The notes beneath the pieces are model-generated. The model saw nothing but the letters and a program-made list of their open reading frames with translations, had not been told where the DNA came from and made no database searches. Shown here piece by piece: positions 1 through 6,051 of a DNA stretch of 9,455 nt. Position 1 is the first letter of the stretch. Each line of letters starts with the position of its first letter. The stretch comes from an uncultured Lachnospiraceae bacterium (GTDB lineage Bacteria > Bacillota > Clostridia > Lachnospirales > Lachnospiraceae), in assembly GCA_910579085.1 (NCBI GenBank), contig CAJTRU010000106.1, forward strand, positions 1 through 9,455. The letters are read 5' to 3'. A program made the position numbers and the translations under genes.

Positions 1-5
1 CCGCT

Positions 6-41
6 GGTGCTTAAATCTGGTCTTTTCAGATTTTATGCACC
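6..41. repeat. imperfect inverted repeat / hairpin
   Basis: GGTGC (6-10) pairs with GCACC (37-41), and AAATCTG (13-19) pairs with CAGATTT (27-33) around the 7-base loop GTCTTTT. The arms are joined by a small internal loop with one extra base on the 3' side. CCGCT at 1-5 and AGCGG at 59-63 could pair outside it. No T-run follows on either strand, so it is not a canonical terminator. It may be part of a larger repeat cut by the window edge. Confidence 0.6.
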
Positions 42-72
42 ATTGCGTGCTTCATTCAAGCGGAAGCGTGCC
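31..72 (+). repeat. repeat-like segment, copy A (inverted relative to copy B at 9398-9439)
   Basis: Aligned by eye without gaps to the reverse complement of 9398-9439, this segment matches at 31 of 42 positions, including a perfect 14-base block AGCGGAAGCGTGCC (59-72). AGCGG (59-63) and CCGCT (71-75) also form a small inverted repeat. The segment is more GC-rich than its surroundings. This suggests a dispersed intergenic repeat family, but two copies in one window cannot prove it. Confidence 0.45.
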
Positions 73-139
73 GCTGTTAAAAACACTTTGAAATTGCCAG
101 GGCAGCAAACAACCATATATCCATCACAGCAAACACACC

Positions 140-610
140 CTACATCCCTGGCAAACCACAGACAAGTTTTACTGCCTCTTCCACTACCTGCTGCCGCACT
201 TCATTCCGGTTTCCTTTAAAGCAGTATTTCCTTACATCTGGTGTTCCCTTATAATACACACATATATAAACTGTCCCTGCTGGTGTTCCGTCTTCTGCTG
301 TCCCAGGCCCTGCATAACCTGTTGTTGCCACTGTTATATCTGAACCCGACAGTTTTGCTGTCCCTTCTGCCATCTGTATTGCCACAACGCTGCTTACAGC
401 AGTATATTCTTCCAGGTCTGCTTTACTTACACCTAGCACTTTATGTTTTACTGCATCTGAATAAGTGACATACCCTTCCTCAAACACTTCTGAAGCTCCA
501 GATACACCAACAATACATGATGCAAGCAGGCCACCTGTTAATGACTCAGCCGTTGAAATATGAAGCCCCCGTTTTTTTAACAGTTTTACAACCTTTTCTG
601 CATTTTCCAT
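140..610 (-). CDS. pncC: PncC / CinA C-terminal domain protein, nicotinamide-nucleotide amidase
   Basis: The 156-residue protein is a complete stand-alone CinA C-terminal domain. Members of this family with activity deamidate nicotinamide mononucleotide to nicotinic acid mononucleotide in NAD recycling in the cytoplasm. Visible signatures are TAESLTGG (residues 20-27, with the conserved Ser of the active-site region), YSDAVKHKVLGV (50-61) and TTGYAGPGTAEDGTPAGTVYI (96-116, in place of the common TGIAGPGG...PVGTVYI). The length fits the usual 155-165 residues, so the missing N-terminal molybdopterin-binding-like domain of full CinA (about 410 residues) is a normal variant and not a truncation. 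The ATG has AAAAGGGG six bases upstream. The gene starts 15 bases after pgsA and was probably co-transcribed with it. Full-length cinA often sits near recA; recA is not in the window. Amidase activity is inferred from the family. Confidence 0.9.
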   Translation of the reverse strand: MENAEKVVKLLKKRGLHISTAESLTGGLLASCIVGVSGASEVFEEGYVTYSDAVKHKVLGVSKADLEEYTAVSSVVAIQMAEGTAKLSGSDITVATTGYAGPGTAEDGTPAGTVYICVYYKGTPDVRKYCFKGNRNEVRQQVVEEAVKLVCGLPGM

Positions 611-625
611 AAGCTGCCCCTTTTC

Positions 626-1174
626 TTACATATTTCCATCCTGCATTATCTTCCAGTTCTTTGCCAGATAGTCTGCAAGCGACACTACTGTTAATATTAT
701 AGCAGCATATATAAATATAAATTCTATGGTATTTATTACTGTACCATCAAAATCCACTATCAGCAGCACTGACATAACCATCTGTGTTACTGTCTTAACT
801 TTGCCCCACCAGCTTGCCGCAAGGACTACGCCTGCGTCTGATGCTACAAGCCTGAAACCGCTTATTATAAATTCCCTGCTTATTATAATTATAACACCCC
901 ATACTGGCATGGGGTTATTTGGTATTGAAACAAAACATATAAGTGCAGAACATACTAAAAGTTTATCTGCCAGCGGGTCCATAAATTTGCCAAAGTTTGA
1001 TACAAGGTTATACTTACGTGCTATATAGCCATCTAATGTGTCTGTAATACTTGCCACTATAAATATAACAGCAGCTATGTAATTTGAATATTTTACAACA
1101 TCTGTAAGCATAAAAAATACAAAGAAAGGAATCATAATTATACGAAGCATTGTAATTTTATTAGGTAAATTCAT
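626..1174 (-). CDS. pgsA: CDP-diacylglycerol-glycerol-3-phosphate 3-phosphatidyltransferase
   Basis: The 182-residue membrane protein joins CDP-diacylglycerol and glycerol 3-phosphate to give phosphatidylglycerophosphate, the first committed step to phosphatidylglycerol and cardiolipin. The CDP-alcohol phosphotransferase signature D-x2-D-G-x2-A-R-x8-G-x3-D-x3-D is complete: D45, D48, G49, A52, R53, G62, D66 and D70. Several hydrophobic segments are visible, at roughly 8-24, 31-44, 72-84, 92-108, 128-143 and 148-168. The N-terminal MNLPNKITMLRI is typical of PgsA. Length fits the family (about 180-200). The ATG has GGGAGG five bases upstream, with a small hairpin directly in front of it. pgsA follows rimO after a structured 106-base spacer and leads into pncC. 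Other CDP-alcohol transferases (phosphatidylserine or cardiolipin synthases) are possible, but the start and the length favour PgsA. Confidence 0.93.
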   Translation of the reverse strand: MNLPNKITMLRIIMIPFFVFFMLTDVVKYSNYIAAVIFIVASITDTLDGYIARKYNLVSNFGKFMDPLADKLLVCSALICFVSIPNNPMPVWGVIIIISREFIISGFRLVASDAGVVLAASWWGKVKTVTQMVMSVLLIVDFDGTVINTIEFIFIYAAIILTVVSLADYLAKNWKIMQDGNM

Positions 1175-1185
1175 AAAAACCTCCC

Positions 1186-1259
1186 ATGCCGCTTAAAATG
1201 GCATAAACAGAGATAAAAAATGCTGTTATTCCCATTATGCATTTCTGCATCCTGGGAAT
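1186..1259 (-). promoter_or_regulatory. structured rimO-pgsA spacer: three consecutive stem-loops
   Basis: In transcript order there is first ATTCCCA/TGGGAAT (1253-1259 with 1228-1234), enclosing ATGCA/TGCAT closed by a GAAA tetraloop, the two stems being separated by GG facing AA. Second is AACAG/CTGTT (1223-1227 with 1206-1210), whose loop holds six T residues. Third is ATGCC/GGCAT (1200-1204 with 1186-1190), which ends at the pgsA ribosome binding site (1180-1185). The T-run starts about seven bases after the first stem, so it is an off-pattern terminator. An attenuator or RNA-processing site is a reasonable alternative. The base pairing is seen directly; the function is inferred. Confidence 0.45.
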
Positions 1260-1280
1260 GTTTTCCAGCCTATCCCTTTT

Positions 1281-2624
1281 TCAATTTACAACATCACCCA
1301 CCAGGTCATATCCGTCTGAACCTGTAATTTTTGCTTTTATAAAGTCCCCTGACATAAGCTGCCAGTCTGTTTTTACAAAAACATACCCGTCCACATCTGG
1401 CGCATCCATATATGTCCTGCATATATAAACACCATCCTCTGGAAGATAGCCATCAACAATTACATCCATCTCTTTGCCAGCCAGTGGCTTGTTTTTTTCA
1501 AATGCCACCTGCTGTTGTATCTCCATTATCTCATTACGCCTTGCCTCTTTTATTTCTTCTGGCACCTGTCCCTGCATCTCTGCGGCAGGAGTATCCTCTT
1601 CCTGCGAATAAGTAAATACACCAAGCCTGTCAAATTTTATCTTCTGGACAAATTCCTTTAATTCCCTGAATTCCTCTTCTGTTTCTCCTGGAAAACCTGT
1701 AATAATTGTTGTCCTTAGAACTATATCTGGTATATTGCTGCGGAGTTTTTCTATTATTGATATTAGCTGTGCACTGTCTGTCCGCCTTCCCATACGCTTT
1801 AATACACTGTCTGAACCATGCTGTACAGGAATATCAAGATAATGGCACACTTTTGGCAGTTCTTTTATTGCACTGATAAGGCTGTCTGTTATTTCTTCAG
1901 GGTAACAGTATAAAATCCTTATCCACTTAAGCCCGTCTATTCCAGAAAGCTTCCTTAACAGTTCTGGAAGGCTTTTCTTCTTATAAATATCCTCACCATA
2001 AAGAGTAGTTTCCTGTGCTACAAGTATAATTTCCTTTATCCCGTTTGCTACAAGGTTTTCTGCCTGTTTTACGAGGTTCTCTACAGGTATGCTTCTGTAA
2101 CTGCCCCTTACTTTAGGAATAATACAATAAGTACAGCATTTGTTGCAGCCCTCTGCAATTTTAAGGTATGCATACCCTCCCCCGTTCATTGCTTCCCTGT
2201 CTGTGTATGGTTCTGGCAGGTAATCAATGCTTTTAAGCTTTTCTATAGGCGTTTCCCTGCCAGAAGCAGTTCCGTCCAGTGCAAGCTTAATAGTTTCTAC
2301 AAGTTCCTCATAAGCTGTTGTGCCAATAATAATATCAACTTCCGGCAGTTCTTTCTTTATTTCCTCATGGTAACGCTGGGCAAGGCAGCCTGCTGCAACA
2401 AGCAGCCTGCATTTCCCTTCTTCTTTATAAGCAGCCATTTCAAGAAGCGTATTTATACTTTCTTCTTTTGCATCACCAATAAAACAGCATGTATTTACAA
2501 CAATGACGTCTGCTTCATCTGCATTATACACTATATTATACCCTGGCTGCCTTAATGATGTTACCATCATTTCACTGTCAACCAGGTTTTTATCACATCC
2601 AAGTGAAATAAAACAAATATCCAC
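1281..2624 (-). CDS. rimO: ribosomal protein S12 (uS12) methylthiotransferase RimO
   Basis: The 447-residue radical-SAM enzyme adds a methylthio group to the conserved aspartate of ribosomal protein S12. The N-terminal UPF0004 domain (about 1-120) carries the cluster cysteines C10 (ISLGCDKN), C46 (VVNTCCF) and C80 (AAGC). The radical-SAM CxxxCxxC is C160/C164/C167 in EGCNKCCTYCIIP. A C-terminal TRAM domain covers about the last 70 residues. SLGCDKNLVDSE at 8-19 is the RimO hallmark that separates it from MiaB (tRNA methylthiotransferase). Full length is normal (about 440). The start is GTG, since no in-frame ATG fits and the family's N-terminus (MKILFISLGC-like) begins exactly here. AAAGG lies 12 bases upstream, with a small hairpin filling the gap. 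The gene is 69 bases after folD. Confidence 0.96.
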   Translation of the reverse strand: MDICFISLGCDKNLVDSEMMVTSLRQPGYNIVYNADEADVIVVNTCCFIGDAKEESINTLLEMAAYKEEGKCRLLVAAGCLAQRYHEEIKKELPEVDIIIGTTAYEELVETIKLALDGTASGRETPIEKLKSIDYLPEPYTDREAMNGGGYAYLKIAEGCNKCCTYCIIPKVRGSYRSIPVENLVKQAENLVANGIKEIILVAQETTLYGEDIYKKKSLPELLRKLSGIDGLKWIRILYCYPEEITDSLISAIKELPKVCHYLDIPVQHGSDSVLKRMGRRTDSAQLISIIEKLRSNIPDIVLRTTIITGFPGETEEEFRELKEFVQKIKFDRLGVFTYSQEEDTPAAEMQGQVPEEIKEARRNEIMEIQQQVAFEKNKPLAGKEMDVIVDGYLPEDGVYICRTYMDAPDVDGYVFVKTDWQLMSGDFIKAKITGSDGYDLVGDVVN

Positions 2625-2641
2625 GCTGATAACCAGCCTTT
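2625..2641 (-). promoter_or_regulatory. rimO ribosome binding site with hairpin spacer
   Basis: AAAGG (2637-2641) is 12 bases from the GTG start, longer than usual. The intervening bases form a perfect small inverted repeat, GCTG-GTTAT-CAGC, whose first G is also the last G of the binding site and whose last C touches the GTG. Folding would shorten the effective spacing or restrict initiation. The site decides the GTG start. The translational effect is inferred. Confidence 0.4.
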
Positions 2642-2661
2642 CTAATTTTTATATATAAGCT

Positions 2662-2693
2662 TCCTGTAACTTATCCTGTGGTATAATTCCTGT
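2662..2693 (-). repeat. three short direct repeats ACAGGA between folD and rimO
   Basis: On the coding strand ACAGGA occurs three times in the 69-base spacer (plus-strand TCCTGT at 2662, 2674 and 2688), with periods of 12 and 14 bases. They lie just downstream of the folD stop and upstream of the true rimO binding site. CAGG is common throughout this window, so they may be coincidental. Confidence 0.3.
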
Positions 2694-3545
2694 TTAACCC
2701 CTGTCCTTTAATCCAGCAGAATAAACGCAGTTATTCATAAGCATTGCAATTGTCATAGGCCCTACACCGCCTGGTACTGGTGTTATTGCCCCTGCTTTTT
2801 CCACTGCACTTTCAAAGTCAACATCACCACAGAGTTTACCATTCTCATCCCTGTCCATGCCTACATCAATAACAGCCGCACCCTCTTTAATATAGTCTGC
2901 TGTAATAAACTTTGCTTTTCCTATTGCTACAACAAGTATATCTGCCCTTTTTGCTACTTCTTTTAAATCTGCTGTATGGGAATGGCATACTGTAACCGTA
3001 CCATTTTCACGTAATAAAAGCATGGAAACAGGCTTTCCTACAATATTGCTTCTGCCAATAATAACACATTCCTTGCCATCTATCTGTATATTATAACGTT
3101 TTAAAAGCTCTATAATACCTGCTGGCGTGCATGATACAAAACCTGGTTCACCTATGCTTAATGCCCCAACACTCTGTGGGTGGAAACCATCCACATCTTT
3201 TGCAGGGCTTATTGCCTGTATAATCCTGTCCTCATCAATATGCTTTGGAAGAGGAAGCTGTACAAGTATTCCGTCTACATCATCCCTGCCATTTAATGAA
3301 TGTACAAGCTCAAGAAGCTCCTCTTCTGTAGTTTCTTCTGGTATTTCATATGCAAGCGAACGTATGCCTGTATATTCACATGCTTTCTTTTTATTGCCTA
3401 CATATACGGTAGATGCAGGGTCATTTCCAACCTGTATAACAGCAAGGGTAGTTTCAATTCCTTTTGCCTTTAAAGCTGCTACCTTTTCTTTTACCTCGTC
3501 CTTTATTTCCTGTGAAACTTTCTTTCCATCTATAATTATTGCCAT
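2694..3545 (-). CDS. folD: bifunctional methylenetetrahydrofolate dehydrogenase / methenyltetrahydrofolate cyclohydrolase
   Basis: The 283-residue cytoplasmic enzyme interconverts 5,10-methylene-, 5,10-methenyl- and 10-formyl-tetrahydrofolate with NADP(H), feeding purine, formyl-Met and thymidylate synthesis. The catalytic YxxxK is Y48-K52 (TVYVGNKKKACE), DGILVQLPLP is at 91-100 and KDVDGF at 116-121. The dinucleotide-binding GRSNIVGKP is at 164-172 and PGGVGPMT near 258-265. The length is typical (280-290). The ATG has an excellent AGGAGG six bases upstream. The gene is 72 bases after the TGS kinase and 69 before rimO. In Clostridia FolD can also serve acetogenic or formate-linked carbon flow, but nothing nearby (Fhs, MetF) supports that role here. 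Confidence 0.97.
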   Translation of the reverse strand: MAIIIDGKKVSQEIKDEVKEKVAALKAKGIETTLAVIQVGNDPASTVYVGNKKKACEYTGIRSLAYEIPEETTEEELLELVHSLNGRDDVDGILVQLPLPKHIDEDRIIQAISPAKDVDGFHPQSVGALSIGEPGFVSCTPAGIIELLKRYNIQIDGKECVIIGRSNIVGKPVSMLLLRENGTVTVCHSHTADLKEVAKRADILVVAIGKAKFITADYIKEGAAVIDVGMDRDENGKLCGDVDFESAVEKAGAITPVPGGVGPMTIAMLMNNCVYSAGLKDRG

Positions 3546-3617
3546 ATATTTCCTCCTGTTTACAAATCCTGCAAAATATTAGTAAAAAATTTATATTGTG
3601 CGGATACTGCCGTATAC

Positions 3618-5267
3618 TTACACATTAAATATACTGCCGCCTACAAACTCACGTAGCAGTGAATTTTTAGGTATATCCTGGCTGTTTATCCCTATAAAGT
3701 AATCAAGGAATTTTAAAAACCTTTTTGCCTCTATATATTCTGGCACATCTTTTGGTATTCCAAATAAAAGCGCTTCTGCATATGGTTTTAAAACTGCAAG
3801 TTCATATATAAGTGATGAATTAAACATTACATCTGCTTCTTCCTGGAATGGGAATATATACCTGTCTTCACCTCTTCTTACAGAAGGCCACATCGCTATT
3901 GTATGTGCAGCATCTGTGCCTCTTGTACGTGCATCCCTTACCATCCTTCTTATAAGCCTGCCATCTGTTGTAGAAATCCTGTTATGTTCATCAATATTTA
4001 ACTGTGCAAGTGCACTTATATATATTTTAAATTTGCTTTCCTTTGGCAAAGAATATGAAAGTGCATCATTAAGCCCATGTATGCCTTCTATTACAAAGAT
4101 GCCGTCATGGCCAAGTTTCATAAAGTTTCCTTTATATTCACGCTCACCTTTAAGGAAATTAAACTCTGGAAGCTCTGCTGTCCCTCCGTTTAACATTGTT
4201 ACCATATCTTTATTAAAAAGGCTGGTATCTATTGCGCCAAGACATTCAAAATCATAGTTGCCATTTTCATCTTTTGGTGTATCCTTCCGGTCTTTAAAAT
4301 AATTATCAAGCGATATTAACTGCGGTTTTATGCCAAATGTCTGGAGCTGTACTGACAGCCTGTGTGAAAATGAAGTTTTGCCAGAAGAAGAAGGCCCTGC
4401 TATCATTATAAACTTTTTGCTTCTGTCTGATGCTATGGTTTCTGCTATTTTGGCAATTTTTTTCTCCTGTAACGCCTCCTGTACAAGTACCAGGTCCATT
4501 GCCCTGCCTTGTGATATAATTTTATTCAGCGCACCAACAGTATCTGCACCCGCCATTTTGCCCCATCCGCTTGACTCCTGTAATGTCCTGAAAAGCTTTG
4601 GCTGCGGCTTAAACCCTCCAAGTACGTCAGGTGTCTTCCTGTTTGGCATATTTATAACAAATCCTTTGTCATAAAGCTGTAAACTAAAATACTTTAAAAT
4701 ACCTGTGGATGCTGGCATATACCCATAATAATAATCCTCAAACCCATCTAATGTGTATATATTTACTTTAGAAACACGCCTGTACTCAAAAAGTTCTTTC
4801 TTATCATGCATACCATAATCTTCAAAGATACTTATTGCATCTTCTGTGTCAATGGAACGCTTTCCTATTGGCAAATCCTTTTCCACAAGCACATGCATTC
4901 TCTCTTCCACATCAAGAAGCAGTTTTTCTGTAAGTTCTATGCCCTCAGTTTCACAGTAAATACTGTCACTTATTGCATGTTTTACAAATATGTTTTTAAG
5001 GCTTTCCCCTGCAATATCATAAAATGCCTTTAACATAAGCAGGGTTACGCCTCTTATATAGGTTTTATGCCCACTGTCATATGAAGTATCTAAAAAAGCC
5101 ACCTCACAGTCCTGGCTTATGCGTTTGTTAAGCTCCATAAGCTTGCCGCCGCACCTTGCAAGTATTATGTCATAATCACATATACCCTTATATTCTTCCG
5201 CCAGTTCCCCATATGTAATATTGTCATCATATTCTTTTGCCACACCATTTACTTTAACTTTTACCAT
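3618..5267 (-). CDS. TGS-domain uridine kinase / phosphoribulokinase-like nucleoside kinase
   Basis: The 549-residue protein has two parts. Residues 1-60 form a TGS domain (MVKVKVNGVAKEYDDNITYGELA), and about 61-200 resembles the second additional domain of threonyl-tRNA synthetase. The back half is a P-loop kinase of the uridine kinase/phosphoribulokinase family: Walker A GPSSSGKTS at 291-299, SLDNYF at 319-324 with D321 in the position of the catalytic aspartate, VIEGIHGLND and RRMVRDARTRG. The usual annotation is nucleoside or uridine kinase, giving UMP/CMP from uridine/cytidine with a nucleoside triphosphate, but the substrate of this fused form is not evident from sequence. The ThrRS editing HxxxH seems replaced around residues 72-77 (IRGVTLL), so no editing activity is expected. 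Length is normal for this clostridial family. The ATG has GGGG seven bases upstream. It stands where B. subtilis has the Nif3-family gene. Confidence 0.85.
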   Translation of the reverse strand: MVKVKVNGVAKEYDDNITYGELAEEYKGICDYDIILARCGGKLMELNKRISQDCEVAFLDTSYDSGHKTYIRGVTLLMLKAFYDIAGESLKNIFVKHAISDSIYCETEGIELTEKLLLDVEERMHVLVEKDLPIGKRSIDTEDAISIFEDYGMHDKKELFEYRRVSKVNIYTLDGFEDYYYGYMPASTGILKYFSLQLYDKGFVINMPNRKTPDVLGGFKPQPKLFRTLQESSGWGKMAGADTVGALNKIISQGRAMDLVLVQEALQEKKIAKIAETIASDRSKKFIMIAGPSSSGKTSFSHRLSVQLQTFGIKPQLISLDNYFKDRKDTPKDENGNYDFECLGAIDTSLFNKDMVTMLNGGTAELPEFNFLKGEREYKGNFMKLGHDGIFVIEGIHGLNDALSYSLPKESKFKIYISALAQLNIDEHNRISTTDGRLIRRMVRDARTRGTDAAHTIAMWPSVRRGEDRYIFPFQEEADVMFNSSLIYELAVLKPYAEALLFGIPKDVPEYIEAKRFLKFLDYFIGINSQDIPKNSLLREFVGGSIFNV

Positions 5268-5327
5268 TTATATGCCCCATCTTTCTTTGTTCCAGATGCC
5301 TTTTTAACTAAAGCACTAATACAGAGT

Positions 5328-6041
5328 TTAGAAGTTTATTTTAAAAAGAATACCCTTTATCATATTGTATTCTTTTAAAAGTGTGCTTTTCCTTTCTTCC
5401 TGTGCCATGCTTTTATTATCCACCTGCTGCCCGAAACCGTCTAATACTGATTTTATGCGTTTCTGCTCTTTAACCAGGAATTCCGCCAGAACGGGGTTCT
5501 TGTGTTTTATTAAATACCCGCCATATATATAAAAGGCTTCGTCATTATACTGTTCTTTTCCTGGCACAGCCCTTATAACTACATAAAACTTACCATTGTC
5601 TTTTACCATGTCCTCATGCACAATTTTAAACCCGTTTCCATGCAGGAAATGGCGTACAAGATATATTTCTGACTGCGGGGAAAGTACAAGTTCTTTTGCA
5701 GATTTAGTTACACCCAGGCTTTCTTCCAGTATTTTCGTAACCAGCGCACCACCCATGCCGCTTATTAATATTGTATCTGCTTCATTCTCTGCAAGCTCCT
5801 TTGCACCATCAGAAAGCCTTGTTGTGATACAATGTGCAAGCCCTGCTTCTTCTATATGCTGCTTTGCCCTTTTTAAAGGTTCTTTGTTAATATCCATTGC
5901 TACAGCGCCTTCAACAAGCTTTCTTTCCACAAGGCATATGGACGTAAATGCATGGTCGCATCCAATGTCTGCAACTATACCGCCAGATTGGACATTGGAA
6001 ATAATGCACTCCAGCCTTTCAGGAATTTTTATATTACTCAA
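5328..6041 (-). CDS. trmK: tRNA (adenine(22)-N1)-methyltransferase
   Basis: The 237-residue SAM-dependent methyltransferase makes m1A at position 22 in the D-stem of certain tRNAs. The class I SAM-binding motif is VADIGCDHA (23-31), followed by D50 in AVAMDINKEPL, SDG at 77-79, ISGMGG at 93-98 and SPQSE at 121-125. These fit the TrmK (YqfN) family, as does the length. The start is TTG: the first family-like residues (MSNIKIPERLECI) begin here, no ATG fits, and AAGGA (6047-6051), inside the last rpoD codons, is five bases upstream. The TTG overlaps the rpoD end by 8 bases (TTGAGTAA), which suggests translational coupling. The following gene is 60 bases away. Confidence 0.94.
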   Translation of the reverse strand: MSNIKIPERLECIISNVQSGGIVADIGCDHAFTSICLVERKLVEGAVAMDINKEPLKRAKQHIEEAGLAHCITTRLSDGAKELAENEADTILISGMGGALVTKILEESLGVTKSAKELVLSPQSEIYLVRHFLHGNGFKIVHEDMVKDNGKFYVVIRAVPGKEQYNDEAFYIYGGYLIKHKNPVLAEFLVKEQKRIKSVLDGFGQQVDNKSMAQEERKSTLLKEYNMIKGILFKINF

Positions 6042-6051
6042 GATAATCCTT
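6034..6051 (-). promoter_or_regulatory. trmK translation start embedded in the rpoD end
   Basis: The trmK binding site AAGGA (6047-6051) lies within the KLKDYLE codons of rpoD. The TTG start (6039-6041) and rpoD TAA stop (6034-6036) share TTGAGTAA. A ribosome ending rpoD would be placed to restart on trmK. The overlap is seen; coupling is inferred. Confidence 0.6.

Larger units (their letters stand above)
1..139. other. non-coding 3' flank of the gene series, with repeat and hairpin sequence
   Basis: No gene is supported here. The short open frame in this stretch has no ribosome binding site and runs antisense into pncC. The stretch holds an imperfect hairpin at 6-41 and a GC-rich segment at 31-72 that resembles one at the other end of the window. 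Read on the minus strand after the pncC stop, TTGC/GCAA is the only stem near a T-run (GTGTTTTT), and it is too weak to call a terminator. Confidence 0.6.

Noticed and set aside
140..610. pncC as a truncated cinA pseudogene
   Set aside because: The C-terminal domain is complete with its own good ribosome binding site and ATG, and stand-alone proteins of this length are a known family form.
1206..1259. Canonical intrinsic terminator between rimO and pgsA
   Set aside because: The T-run begins about seven bases after the stem and falls in the loop of the next hairpin; I kept it as structured RNA and not as a terminator.
3546..3617. Promoter or terminator in the TGS kinase-folD spacer
   Set aside because: There is only a 4-bp inverted repeat (ATAC/GTAT) and a T-run too far from it; no -35/-10 pair with proper spacing was found.
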